The notes under the pieces: model-generated
What the model saw: the letters and a program-made list of their open reading frames with translations, nothing else
What the model was told of the DNA's origin: nothing
Databases searched by the model: none
Program-made: the position numbers and the translations under genes
NCBI GenBank assembly: GCA_937872095.1
Contig: CALMNW010000082.1
Span: forward strand, 1 to 32,314
Direction of reading: 5' to 3'
Origin: an uncultured Verrucomicrobiota bacterium
GTDB lineage: Bacteria; Verrucomicrobiota; Kiritimatiellia; CAIQIC01; Lenti-01
Length of the DNA: 32,314 bases
Shown here: positions 15,950-24,073 of the stretch, in pieces
Numbering within the stretch: the first letter of the stretch is position 1
How the letters are laid out: each line of letters opens with the position of its first letter

Positions 15950-17661
15950 ACAGGATCTTTCGTCTTTTCATCTGGTTCGCGCTCGGCGCGGGCACGGCCT
16001 GGGCCGGGAGCCCGTTGCGGGTGCCTGTGCATTTTTCGATCACCAACGACGCGGGCATGGGCTACGAGTGGTTCGTCGTGGGCAGCCATCCCGATGTCGG
16101 CTCGTGGAACGTGACGAACGCCGTCAAGCTGGTGTGGTCGACGGGCAACGTCTGGTGGGGCGACGTCGGCGTGCAGGCCGGAACGGCGCTGGAATACAAA
16201 TTCGTGAAACGGCTGACTGCCGCGGACCAGATCGGCAACGCCGGCAACGCGACCTGGTGGCCCGATGGCGACAACCTGCAGACCAACGTGCCGGCGGAGC
16301 CCGCCGCGCCATTTTCCGGAAAGCGGATCGAATTCTATTCCGACCTGACGAACGTGAGCGTGGTCTATTCCACCCTGGCCACCGCCGAATTCGAAGCGAC
16401 GAGCGCCTGGCATACCGTCGGCATGACCTTGGCCGGTCCGGGCCTGCGGGCCGGCGAAGGACGGCACGTGGCGGAAGGCGTCGGCACCGAAGGCGAATGG
16501 CTGCGATTCACGTTCAACGGGCTCCGGAACGGAACGAACGTCTGGGAAGGCGCCTGGGACGGCAACGACTACTGGACGCCGCTGGACGCCCTAATCGTTC
16601 GCGATCGGCAGGTGTTCAACTATATTCCGCCGTCGAACGGCGTGTCCGCCAGCCGGATCGTCACCAATTACGTCGGGTCCTCAGCCGACCACGTGACGGG
16701 CCGCTGGGTGCGGGTTTATCTGCCGCGCGGCTACGACGAAAACGTCGGCCGCCGCTATCCGGTGGTCTACATGAGCGACGGCGAAAACGTCTTTCCGCCC
16801 GGCGGCGGCTATGGGTGCTGGCATGCGGACACGAACGCGGACGCGGAGATCAAGGGCGGCCGGATGCGCGAGGCGATCATCGTGGGCATTCCGTCCTCCG
16901 CGAACCGCACGGTGGAATATCTGCCCCACATGGATATCGATCCCGACGGCGGGGGCAGCGTCGGCCGGGCGAATTTCTATGCCGATTACCTGATCCACAA
17001 CGTGCGCCCGATGGTGGACGTCGGGTTCCGCACGAAAAACGACCGGGCCAACACCGTGCACGTCGGCTCGTCCTGCGGCGGCTTGCTCTCCCTGTATCTC
17101 GGCACGTGGACGAACGTGTTCGGGCGCATCGGCCCCATGAGCGGCGTCTACAGCACCGATTTCTGCCCCAACTTCCGGAGCTGGCTGGCCGCGGCCGCTC
17201 CGCACGACCTGCGGATCTGGCAGGACGTCGGCAACGTCGGCTACGAATTGGACATCGAAGGCCTCAGCCTGTACGACGACAACTTCGACATGTACGGGCA
17301 GCTCGCGAACTTCGGCTACGCGCCCAACGCGGATCTGCGCTTCATGATCGGCTGGAACGACGATCACAACGAAGCCGCCTGGTGCCGGCGGTTGCCGTAC
17401 GTCTTCCGCTTCCTGCTCGACGTGCGCGAGGAACCGAATCCGTTGCTGGACCACGCACTGGCCGTCGGCGTTTCGGCGAATCAGTTGACGTTCCCGGTCT
17501 ACGCGGGCACGGCCTACGCCGTCGAATGGACGGATGCCCTGACGAACGGCTGGACGGCGGCGACGAACTGGCCGCGCGAAACCAGCCCCTGGAGCAACCA
17601 AACCGTGGACTTGCCGGCGCTGGCCCCCTCCGGCGGCTATTTCCGGGTGCGGGGCGAGTAA
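15946..17661 (+). CDS. Secreted esterase with N-terminal CBM20-like and C-terminal beta domain
   Basis: A 571-residue exported hydrolase. Signal peptide 1-20 (ends TAWA). Residues about 25-115 look like a starch-binding CBM20 domain (VPVHFSITNDAGMGYEWFVV ... GSHPDVGSWN ... ALEYKFVKR). The catalytic part is an esterase-D/Fes-type alpha/beta hydrolase: WVRVYLPRGYDENVGRRYP, nucleophile S376 in VGSSCGG, probable acid D428 and H474 in NDDHNEAAW. The last ~65 residues form a small beta module ending GGYFRVRGE, a tail seen on many secreted proteins of PVC bacteria and perhaps a sorting module (inference). Possible substrates are acylated or feruloylated polysaccharides. The GT9-overlapping start (ATGA) suggests cotranscription. 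Confidence 0.85.
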   Translation: MNRIFRLFIWFALGAGTAWAGSPLRVPVHFSITNDAGMGYEWFVVGSHPDVGSWNVTNAVKLVWSTGNVWWGDVGVQAGTALEYKFVKRLTAADQIGNAGNATWWPDGDNLQTNVPAEPAAPFSGKRIEFYSDLTNVSVVYSTLATAEFEATSAWHTVGMTLAGPGLRAGEGRHVAEGVGTEGEWLRFTFNGLRNGTNVWEGAWDGNDYWTPLDALIVRDRQVFNYIPPSNGVSASRIVTNYVGSSADHVTGRWVRVYLPRGYDENVGRRYPVVYMSDGENVFPPGGGYGCWHADTNADAEIKGGRMREAIIVGIPSSANRTVEYLPHMDIDPDGGGSVGRANFYADYLIHNVRPMVDVGFRTKNDRANTVHVGSSCGGLLSLYLGTWTNVFGRIGPMSGVYSTDFCPNFRSWLAAAAPHDLRIWQDVGNVGYELDIEGLSLYDDNFDMYGQLANFGYAPNADLRFMIGWNDDHNEAAWCRRLPYVFRFLLDVREEPNPLLDHALAVGVSANQLTFPVYAGTAYAVEWTDALTNGWTAATNWPRETSPWSNQTVDLPALAPSGGYFRVRGE

Positions 17662-17715
17662 TTGACGGAATCCCGCCGAAGGACTACAAAAGAACGATTT
17701 TTGCAGGAGAAACCG

Positions 17716-18771
17716 ATGAACGAAACGACGACGGGCAAGGTGCTGGTGACAGGCGGGAGCGGATTTCTGGGGATCAACCTGATCCGCTATCTGTTCGCCA
17801 AAGGCCTGACGGACGTCCGTTCGCTGGACCTGGTGGCCTTCGATTATCCCGAAAAGGACCGCGTGGACGCCGTCGTGGGCGACATCCGCGATGCGGCGAT
17901 GGTGGCGAAGTGCATGCAGGGGGTGAGATACGTGATCCACTGCGCGGCGGCGCTGCCGCTGTATTCGGAACACGACATCTACACGACCGACGTGGTCGGC
18001 ACGCGCATCGTGCTGGCCGCCGCGCAACAGGCCGGCGTCGAGCGGTTCGTGATGATCTCGAGCACGGCGGTCTACGGCATTCCGGACCACCATCCGCTGC
18101 TGGAGGGCGACAAGCTGATCGGGGTGGGGCCGTACGGGCGGGCGAAGATCGAAGCCGAAGGCGAGTGCCTGAAGCGCCGCGAACAGGGGCTGTGCGTGCC
18201 GATCATCCGGCCTAAATCCTTCATCGGTCCGGAACGCCTGGGCGTGTTCGCGCTGTTCTACGACTGGGCCTACACCGGACATGGATTCCCCATGATCGGC
18301 AACGGCAAGAACCGCTACCAGCTGCTGGACGTGGAAGACCTCTGCGACGCGATCTGGCTGACGCTGACCTTGGACAAAGCCACGGTGAACGACGTCTTCA
18401 ATATCGGCGCCAAGGATTTCCAAACGATGCGCGAGGACTACCAGGCGGTGCTGGACGAAGCCGGCCACGGCAAGAAGATCCGCGGCTTCCCGGCGGCGCC
18501 GATGATCTGGACGCTGCGCATCCTGGAATGGCTGAAGCTGTCGCCGCTCTACAAGTGGGTCTACGAAACCGCCGCCGAAGATTCCTTCGTCAGCGTCGAA
18601 AAGGCGGAACGGATCCTCGGCTACCGGCCGAAATATTCGAACCGGCAGGCGCTCGTGCGCAACTACCATTGGTACGTCGACCATCTGGACCAGTTCAAGA
18701 ACGCCAGCGGCGTGTCGCACCGCGTGCCGTGGAAGCAGGGCATCCTGCGGCTGGCCAAACTGTTTTTCTGA
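17716..18771 (+). CDS. NAD(P)-dependent epimerase/dehydratase (extended SDR)
   Basis: Extended short-chain dehydrogenase of 351 residues with the nucleotide-binding GGSGFLG (13-19), an acidic residue after strand 2 (D38 in SLDLVAFD), CAAALP, the Ser-Thr-Ala-Val-Tyr segment (116-120) and catalytic Y140-x3-K144 (YGRAK). The family acts on nucleotide-sugars or on steroid-like and hopanoid-like substrates; this sequence has a long, moderately hydrophobic C-terminal region ([25 protein letters not shown]) reminiscent of membrane-associated 3-beta-HSD-like members. The substrate is unassigned. AGGAGAAACCG precedes ATG 17716; the open frame upstream is not conserved-looking. Confidence 0.9.
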   Translation: MNETTTGKVLVTGGSGFLGINLIRYLFAKGLTDVRSLDLVAFDYPEKDRVDAVVGDIRDAAMVAKCMQGVRYVIHCAAALPLYSEHDIYTTDVVGTRIVLAAAQQAGVERFVMISSTAVYGIPDHHPLLEGDKLIGVGPYGRAKIEAEGECLKRREQGLCVPIIRPKSFIGPERLGVFALFYDWAYTGHGFPMIGNGKNRYQLLDVEDLCDAIWLTLTLDKATVNDVFNIGAKDFQTMREDYQAVLDEAGHGKKIRGFPAAPMIWTLRILEWLKLSPLYKWVYETAAEDSFVSVEKAERILGYRPKYSNRQALVRNYHWYVDHLDQFKNASGVSHRVPWKQGILRLAKLFF

Positions 18772-18773
18772 CC

Positions 18774-19181
18774 ATGAAGGGCAAGGAACCGGTCCAGGTC
18801 GAATTGCGCTGTCCCGCTTGCGGGCAGGATGCCTGGCTGTCGCGCAAGCCGATCTACGACGGGTTCACGAAAACGGGCGAAACGCTGGCCTGCGCGCTGT
18901 GCGGGCACGTTTTCGCGTCCGAGGCCGAGATCCCGTTCAAGGACAACCGGCCGAAGGTGTTTTCGGAAGCCGACCGACCCCGGCCGGTGAAGGTGTTCCG
19001 CGAGGACGAAAAGGGGAAGATGTGCCGCTACTGCGCGGAATACGTCGTGAACCCGTTCCTGCAGCGCTGCGCCCTGCACAAATGCGAGGTCGAAGCGACG
19101 GATACCTGCCCGCACTTCCGGCCCAAGCCGCCGCCGAAGGAAGAGTCCGAACCCGAATCCCCGAACCCGTTCCGGCTCTAG
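18774..19181 (+). CDS. Zinc-ribbon protein, function unknown
   Basis: A 135-residue cytosolic protein with two cysteine clusters. C13-x2-C16 plus C40-x2-C43 make a classical zinc ribbon. C84-x2-C87 (MCRYCAEY), C99, C104 and C112 (TCPHF) make a second metal-binding knuckle, followed by a Pro/Glu-rich tail. No enzyme motif is seen. It starts 2 bases after the epimerase stop and is likely cotranscribed with it. Such small two-ribbon proteins next to sugar enzymes are common in PVC genomes, with no known role that I can name. Confidence 0.8.
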   Translation: MKGKEPVQVELRCPACGQDAWLSRKPIYDGFTKTGETLACALCGHVFASEAEIPFKDNRPKVFSEADRPRPVKVFREDEKGKMCRYCAEYVVNPFLQRCALHKCEVEATDTCPHFRPKPPPKEESEPESPNPFRL

Positions 19182-19206
19182 GAGCCCGGGGAATCGAAGC
19201 TCGACG

Positions 19207-19383
19207 TTTTTACGTAGCGTGGAAAATAGCCGAGTACCGAGCCCAAGCCGCAGGCGCAGGGCGAACGCGAGGTCTAGAGCGCCGCGCCATGCGCGGCGAG
19301 CGAGGGAGTGTCAGCGACCGCAGCGGCAACATTTTTCCACGGCGTGGAAAAATCGGCCAATGTTTTTACGTAGCGTGGAAAAA
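19207..19383. repeat. Second palindrome cluster (three copies)
   Basis: Copies at 19207-19226 (left arm TTTTTACGTAGCG, right arm CGTGGAAAA), 19332-19352 (TTTTCCACGGCGTGGAAAA core with one extra T and A) and 19363-19383 (the ACGTAG variant again). They lie between the convergent zinc-ribbon and aminotransferase genes, where bidirectional terminators are expected. The text TCGGCCA follows the second copy, as it follows the last copy of the third cluster, so the repeat unit extends beyond the palindrome. The roughly 100 bases between the first and second copies contain a GCGCCGCGCCATGCGCGGC hairpin and no gene. Confidence 0.85.
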
Positions 19384-19436
19384 TACCGCCTTTCGGGCTT
19401 AAGCCGCGATTTCCGGCTTATGGCAAGGCCCAAACC

Positions 19437-20609
19437 CTATTTCGGGTAGCGAACGGCTTTTTCGCGCAGCTTGGCGAGCCGGGCGATGGCTTCGCGCAGG
19501 GTGCTTTCCTGCTTGGCGAAGTGGAAGCGGATCAGGTGGTGCACCGGCTCGCGGAAGAAGCTGGAACCCGGCACGGCCGCCACGCCGACTTCGCGCGCCA
19601 GCCACTCGCAGAACGCCGTGTCGTCCGTCGCGCCGAATTCGGACACGTCCACCATGACGTAGTAGGCGCCGTCGGGCTCGGTATAGGTCAGCCCGGCGTC
19701 GCGCAAGCCCCCGAGGAACAAATCGCGCTTCTTCGCGTAGAGCGCCGCGAGGGAATCGTAGTAGGCGTCCGGCATCGCGAGTCCGGCGATGGCCGCCTCC
19801 TGCAGCGGCGCCGCGGCGCCCACCGTCAGGAAGTCGTGCACCTTGCGCGCGCCGTCGATGAACGCCGGCGAGGCGATGACGTAGCCCAGCCGCCAGCCCG
19901 TGATGGAATAGGTCTTCGAGAGGGAACTGCACGACACTGTCCGGTCGAACATGCCGGGTAGGGCGGAGAAATAGACGTGCCGGTGCGGCGCGTAGAGGAT
20001 GTGCTCGTAGACCTCGTCGGTGATGACGAACGCATCGAACTCCTCCGCCAGCGCCGCGATCTGCAGCAGCTCGTCGCGGGTGAACACCTTGCCCGTCGGA
20101 TTCGACGGGTTGCACAGAATCAGCGCCTTGGGGCGCTGCTCGAAGGCGCGGCGCAGTTCGGCGGGATCGAACGCGAAATCGGGCGGGCGCAGAGGCACGT
20201 AGATCGGCTCCGCGCCGGACAGGATCGTGTCCGCGACGTAGTTCTCGTAGAAGGGGGAAAAGACGACGACCTTGTCGCCCGGATTGCAGGCCGTCATCAT
20301 CGCCGCCATCATGGCTTCGGTGCTGCCGCAGGTGACGACGACGTTCGCGTCGGGATCGATGGCTAGGCCGGTGAAATGGCTTTGTTTGCGGGCGAGGGCC
20401 TTCCGGAAGCCCGGTGCGCCCCAGGTCACGGCGTACTGATGCGGACCGCCGTGCGCCGTCTTCTCCAGCGCCGTGCGCAGCTCTTCCGGCGGGTCGAAAT
20501 CCGGAAATCCTTGGGACAGATTCACCGCGCCGCACTCCATGGCCACCCGCGTCATGCGGCGGATGACCGATTCCGTGAAACGTCCGACTCGATGGCTGGT
20601 GGCGGGCAT
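19437..20609 (-). CDS. PLP-dependent aminotransferase, class I/II
   Basis: Fold-type I aminotransferase of 390 residues. Motifs: VNLSQGFPDFDPPEEL (29-44), the substrate/PLP region TCGSTEAM (93-100), NPSNPTGKVF (167-176), TDEVYEH (197-203) and the PLP-lysine motif SLSKTYSITGWRLGY with K232; near the C terminus is RFHFA with the carboxylate-binding Arg. The GFPDFDPP start is characteristic of the methionine/kynurenine/glutamine aminotransferase-like subgroup (YbdL/KAT). The true amino donor is unknown. ATG 20609 is chosen by alignment to the family N terminus and by a promoter ending 7 bases before it; the frame extends 78 codons further upstream without support. Confidence 0.93.
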   Translation of the reverse strand: MPATSHRVGRFTESVIRRMTRVAMECGAVNLSQGFPDFDPPEELRTALEKTAHGGPHQYAVTWGAPGFRKALARKQSHFTGLAIDPDANVVVTCGSTEAMMAAMMTACNPGDKVVVFSPFYENYVADTILSGAEPIYVPLRPPDFAFDPAELRRAFEQRPKALILCNPSNPTGKVFTRDELLQIAALAEEFDAFVITDEVYEHILYAPHRHVYFSALPGMFDRTVSCSSLSKTYSITGWRLGYVIASPAFIDGARKVHDFLTVGAAAPLQEAAIAGLAMPDAYYDSLAALYAKKRDLFLGGLRDAGLTYTEPDGAYYVMVDVSEFGATDDTAFCEWLAREVGVAAVPGSSFFREPVHHLIRFHFAKQESTLREAIARLAKLREKAVRYPK

Positions 20610-20616
20610 GGGGGGA

Positions 20617-20644
20617 ATTCTAGCGGAACCGGCCCCGCAATCAA
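20617..20644 (-). promoter_or_regulatory. Candidate leaderless promoter of the aminotransferase gene
   Basis: Read on the minus strand: TTGATT (20644-20639), 16-base spacer, TAGAAT (20622-20617), then 7 bases to ATG 20609. The bases before the ATG are CCCCC with no Shine-Dalgarno. This is a near-consensus sigma-70-type promoter whose start point would coincide with the start codon. Confidence 0.6.
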
Positions 20645-20692
20645 CCGCCAAGAACAAGGCGAACATCCCTATTATGGCCGTATGGTTCGGCG

Positions 20693-20734
20693 TTTGCGTT
20701 TCTCTCGCGCCCCTTGCGTCCTTTGCGTTGAAAT
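20693..20734. repeat. Decayed dispersed repeat (GCAAAG type)
   Basis: On the minus strand this reads as repeated ACGCAAAGGACGCAAGGGG-like text, a short direct-repeat element resembling the degenerate ACCGCAAAGAGCACAGAG stretch at about 28432-28450. It occupies part of the 267-base divergent spacer between the aminotransferase and the iron regulator and holds no plausible gene. Confidence 0.45.
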
Positions 20735-20810
20735 GGAGCGGTGGATTTCGATGCATTTGCCGGGCCCCATGAAAAATACCCTCCGCCGGGACCGCAATCC
20801 GTTCCGCGGC

Positions 20811-20838
20811 TTTACTTTTGGCGGCGCCGTGGTAATGT
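20811..20838 (+). promoter_or_regulatory. Candidate promoter of the feo operon
   Basis: TTTACT (20811-20816), 16-base spacer, TAATGT (20833-20838), upstream of the DtxR-FeoA gene at 20877. The -10 hexamer is inside the left arm of the operator palindrome described next, so binding of a repressor would block RNA polymerase. Confidence 0.6.
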
Positions 20839-20855
20839 TTCATCCATCAAACATT
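20834..20855. promoter_or_regulatory. Inverted-repeat operator for the DtxR-type regulator
   Basis: AATGTTT (20834-20840) and its exact complement AAACATT (20849-20855) flank an 8-base centre (CATCCATC). The perfect 7-8-7 dyad overlaps the -10 box and lies 22 bases before the start codon of a DtxR-family repressor gene. Dyads of about this size are usual DtxR/IdeR/MntR targets, so metal-dependent autoregulation of the feo operon is the simplest reading. Confidence 0.65.
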
Positions 20856-20876
20856 TCGAGGGGAACCGAACAACCG

Positions 20877-21566
20877 ATGAAAATCGAACGGCTCAGCGCC
20901 AAGGCGGAAGATTATCTCGAAACCATCCTGCGGCTCTCGGAGACGCCCCGCGGCGCGCGCACCGGGGACATCGCCGAGGCCATGGACGTGCAGCCCTCGA
21001 CGGTGTCCGCCGCGCTGAAGTCGCTGAAAGAGCAGGGACTCGCGGATTACGAGCCGTATGGCGCGGTGGGGCTGACGCCGAAAGGCCGCCAAGTCGCCGA
21101 GGACATCTCGGGCCGCCACGTGGCCTTGCGCCGGTTCTTCACGGAAACCCTGGGCCTGACCCAGGAAGAGGCCGAGGTGACGGCCTGCGGCATGGAACAC
21201 GACGCGACCCCGCTGGTGCTGAGCCGGATGGCCTTGCTGGGCGATTTTCTGCGCGGGCATCCCGGCATGGCCGAAAAATGGGCCCAGACCCGCGAAACGG
21301 CCAGGAGCGAGCGCGCGCCGGGCGTGGAGTCGGGCCTCGACGAACTGCCGGAAGGAGTGCGCGGCGTGGTGCTGTCCGTGGACGTGGAATGCGCCCTGCG
21401 GAAACGCCTGGTGGAGATGGGCGTGACGCCGGGCGTACTGATCGCCGTGGAACGCGTGGCGCCGCTGGGCGATCCCATCGCGGTGGAAGTGCGCGGCTAC
21501 CGGCTCTCGATGCGCAAGGCGGAGGCGGCGCACATCCGCGTGAAATGGCGCCCGGGGCTGATCTAG
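20877..21566 (+). CDS. DtxR-family metalloregulator fused to a FeoA domain
   Basis: A 229-residue transcription factor. Residues 1-65 form the winged helix (KAEDYLETILRL ... IAEAMDVQPSTVSAALKSL), 66-145 the metal-binding/dimerisation domain, and about 155-225 a FeoA/SH3-like domain (VLSVDVECALRKRLVEMGVTPG ... IAVEVRGYRLSMRKAEAAHI). By alignment with MntR and DtxR the metal ligands are D12, E15, H81, C104, E107 and H108: D12 and E15 match MntR, whereas C104 matches the Cys of iron-sensing DtxR. The FeoA-like tail may replace the missing stand-alone FeoA, which normally helps FeoB. GAGGGGAA lies about 12 bases before ATG 20877. The stop is 10 bases before feoB. Confidence 0.93.
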   Translation: MKIERLSAKAEDYLETILRLSETPRGARTGDIAEAMDVQPSTVSAALKSLKEQGLADYEPYGAVGLTPKGRQVAEDISGRHVALRRFFTETLGLTQEEAEVTACGMEHDATPLVLSRMALLGDFLRGHPGMAEKWAQTRETARSERAPGVESGLDELPEGVRGVVLSVDVECALRKRLVEMGVTPGVLIAVERVAPLGDPIAVEVRGYRLSMRKAEAAHIRVKWRPGLI

Positions 21567-21576
21567 GCGGGAACGC

Positions 21577-23691
21577 ATGGGCGGAAAGGACAAAGCCAAG
21601 CGTCCCCGGCTCGTCGTGCTGCTGGCGGGCAATCCGAACAGCGGCAAATCGAGCCTGTTCAACTGGATGGCCGGCGCCCACCAGCACGTGGGCAACTACC
21701 CGGGCGTGACCGTCGAGAAGAAATCGGCGCGGTTCGTCCGCGGCGACGTCGAAATCGAGCTCGTGGATCTGCCCGGCGTGTACAGTTTGCTCGCGGCTTC
21801 GCCGGAAGAGGCCATCGCCCGCGACGAAATCCTCTCGGGCGCGGCCGGCGTCGTGATCCAGGTCGTGGACGCGACGAATCTGGAACGGAATCTGCACCTG
21901 ACCGCGCAGCTCGCGGAAATGGGCGTGCCGACGGTCTACGCGCTCAACATGAGCGACGAGGCCGCATCCCACGGCCTGACGTTCGACCTGGAATTGATGT
22001 CCGCCTTGCTGGGCGGCCCCGTGGTGCCGACCAACGGCAGCAACGGCGAGGGCGCCGACGCTCTGCTGGCCGCCGCGCAACGGGTGGCGGCCGGCGGGCA
22101 GGCCTGCTCCAGCCGCGTGAATTACGGGCTCGACCTGGAAAGCGCCATCGCGGCGGTCGCGGAGCAATTCGAGGGCGACGACGCGGTATCGGCGCGGCGT
22201 CGCGCCATCGCCTTGCTGGACGGCCTTTCGGATCCGCACGCGCCCGCCGGGGCGCGCGAGGCGGCCGCGCGCGAAGCCGCCCGCCTGGAAAAGCGCGGCG
22301 GCCGCCCGCTGGACGTGCAGATCGCGGAGGCCCGCTACGGCTTCGCCTTGGGCGTGGCGACGGAAGCCACGCGGGAATCGTCGCCCCACGTGCGGCACGC
22401 GCGCACGCTGCGCCTCGACAACCTGCTGCTGCACCGGATCTGGGGGCTGCCGATCTTCGTGTTCCTGATGTGGGGCGTGTTCAATCTGGTCTTCGCGCTG
22501 GGCGAGCCGCCCATGCAATGGATCGAAGCCGGCCTGGGCGGATTGGCCGCGCGGATCCTCGCCGTCTGGCCCGCCGGCGCCGCGCCGCTGCTGCAATCGC
22601 TGGTCGTGGACGGCATCATCGGCGGGGTGGGCGGCGTGATTTCCTTCCTGCCGAACATCCTGCTGCTGTTTCTGGCCATCGCGTTCCTCGAAGACACCGG
22701 CTACATGGCGCGCGTGGCCTTCCTGATGGACCGCGCCATGCACAAGATGGGCCTGCACGGCAAAAGCTTCATCCCCATGCTGATCGGCCTCGGCTGCACC
22801 GTCCCGGCGATTCTGGCCACGCGCACGCTGGAACACAAGCGCGACCGCTTCACGACGATCCTCGTGGCGCCGTTCGTGAGCTGCGGGGCCCGCATGACGA
22901 TCTACGCGCTGCTGATTCCGGCCTTTTTCGCCCCGCGCTGGCGCGGCTGGGTGCTGTGGGGCGTCTACGTGGCCGGCATCCTCGCCGCGGTGCTCGTGGC
23001 GCGCCTGCTGCGCGGGACGCTGTTCCGCGGCGAAAGCGCGCCCTTCGTGATGGAATTGCCGCCGTACCGCCTCCCGACCCTCCGCTCCGTCGGCATCCAC
23101 ATGTGGGATCGCGCGTGGATGTACCTGCAGAAGGCCGGCACCGTCATTTTGGCCATCTCGATCCTGCTCTGGGCGCTGGGCACCTTTCCGCGCCGGACGG
23201 AATTCAGCCGCGACTACGCCGCGGCGATCGCCGCGGCGCCCGCGCCGGAAGCGGCCGCCGCGCTGGAAGCCGCCCGGCAGGCCGAAACGCTGGAATACTC
23301 GGCCATCGGGCGCATCGGCAAAGGCCTCGAGCCGGTCCTCCGCCCGCTGGGCTTCGACTGGCGCGTGGGCACCGCCCTGGTCGGCGCGTTCGCGGCGAAG
23401 GAAGTCTTCGTGGCGCAGATGGGCATCGTGTTTTCGCTCGGCGGCGCGGACGAAGGCCCGGAACGACTGCGGGCGGCGCTGCGGAAGAACTACACGCCCC
23501 TCCAGGGGCTGGCGATGATGCTCTTTTGCCTCCTGAGCGCGCCGTGCGTCGCGACCATTGCGGCGACGAAGCGCGAGACGAATTCATGGGGCTGGGCGCT
23601 CGGCATGCTGCTGGGCATGACGGCCATCGCGTGGATCGTCACGTTCGTCGTGGTCCGCCTGGGCCTGGCGCTGGGGTGGGGGCTGGCATGA
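21577..23691 (+). CDS. feoB: Ferrous iron transport protein B
   Basis: Inner-membrane Fe2+ transporter with an N-terminal G domain, 704 residues. G1 GNPNSGKSS (18-26), G2 GNYPGVTV (39-46), G3 DLPG (64-67) and G4 NMSD (124-127) are all present; a helical linker follows (about 180-280). The membrane part has two Gate repeats, including FLPNILLLFLAIAFLEDTGY, the conserved Cys motif LIGLGCTVPAI and a later LSAPCVATIAATKRE. It is encoded between the DtxR-FeoA fusion and a FeoB-associated cysteine peptide, the classical Feo context. Length is within the family range. No separate feoA gene was seen in the window. Confidence 0.97.
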   Translation: MGGKDKAKRPRLVVLLAGNPNSGKSSLFNWMAGAHQHVGNYPGVTVEKKSARFVRGDVEIELVDLPGVYSLLAASPEEAIARDEILSGAAGVVIQVVDATNLERNLHLTAQLAEMGVPTVYALNMSDEAASHGLTFDLELMSALLGGPVVPTNGSNGEGADALLAAAQRVAAGGQACSSRVNYGLDLESAIAAVAEQFEGDDAVSARRRAIALLDGLSDPHAPAGAREAAAREAARLEKRGGRPLDVQIAEARYGFALGVATEATRESSPHVRHARTLRLDNLLLHRIWGLPIFVFLMWGVFNLVFALGEPPMQWIEAGLGGLAARILAVWPAGAAPLLQSLVVDGIIGGVGGVISFLPNILLLFLAIAFLEDTGYMARVAFLMDRAMHKMGLHGKSFIPMLIGLGCTVPAILATRTLEHKRDRFTTILVAPFVSCGARMTIYALLIPAFFAPRWRGWVLWGVYVAGILAAVLVARLLRGTLFRGESAPFVMELPPYRLPTLRSVGIHMWDRAWMYLQKAGTVILAISILLWALGTFPRRTEFSRDYAAAIAAAPAPEAAAALEAARQAETLEYSAIGRIGKGLEPVLRPLGFDWRVGTALVGAFAAKEVFVAQMGIVFSLGGADEGPERLRAALRKNYTPLQGLAMMLFCLLSAPCVATIAATKRETNSWGWALGMLLGMTAIAWIVTFVVVRLGLALGWGLA

Positions 23692-23873
23692 ACGCGCATT
23701 GGGCAGACTGGATCGCGGTCGGCCTTGCCGTGGCCGGCGCGGCCCTCTGGCTGGCCCTGCGCATCCGCCGCAACTGGAAGAAGCAACAAGAAGCCCGGGC
23801 CCGCTCCTGCGCCTGCCTGACGCCCTGCGACGGCTGCCCGTTCTCGAAAGACTGCGACGGCAAGGGCTCTTGA
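23688..23873 (+). CDS. FeoB-associated Cys-rich membrane protein
   Basis: A 61-residue peptide: one N-terminal TM helix (DWIAVGLAVAGAALWLAL, about 7-24), a basic stretch (RIRRNWKKQQEARAR) and a C-terminal Cys cluster (CACLTPCDGCPFSKDC; five cysteines). This architecture matches the small FeoB-associated Cys-rich membrane proteins that sit directly after feoB in many anaerobes, in a FeoC-like position. The function is unproven; an iron or Fe-S ligand role is often suggested. ATG 23688 overlaps the feoB stop (ATGA). Confidence 0.88.
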   Translation: MNAHWADWIAVGLAVAGAALWLALRIRRNWKKQQEARARSCACLTPCDGCPFSKDCDGKGS

Positions 23874-23934
23874 CGCCGGCACGAGGTTCCGCCGCCGCCA
23901 AGGCGCTGGCGGGCGAGAGCGTTTCCGGATTTGT

Positions 23935-24059
23935 TGTAGCCGGCCCCGCTGGGGCCGGTCTTGCCTAGCCGGCCTCACCGAGGCCAGCTACAGAAAAGAG
24001 GAATTAGCTTTAGCTCACGACGCAAGGTCGTGGGGCGGCCCGATCCGCAACTGGTTGCG
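23935..24059. repeat. REP-like palindrome cluster
   Basis: Outer arms TGTAGC (23935-23940) and GCTACA (23987-23992) enclose two hairpins: CCGGCCCC-GCT-GGGGCCGG (23940-23958) and GGCCTC-ACC-GAGGCC (23971-23985). A third hairpin CACGAC-loop-GTCGTG (24016-24032) and a fourth GCAAC/GTTGC pair (about 24048-24059) follow. The cluster lies between the convergent feo operon and the accessory operon and may terminate both. No gene is seen in 23874-24073. Confidence 0.8.
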
Positions 24060-24073
24060 CGACAAATCGCGGC

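Noticed and set aside
19240-19330. Possible tRNA or small RNA between the zinc-ribbon and aminotransferase genes
   Set aside because: The stretch folds into a GC hairpin but shows no cloverleaf, anticodon arm or T-loop sequence.
20376-20876. Upstream extension of the DtxR-FeoA reading frame
   Set aside because: It overlaps the aminotransferase gene antisense and the operator; the conserved domain begins at ATG 20877.
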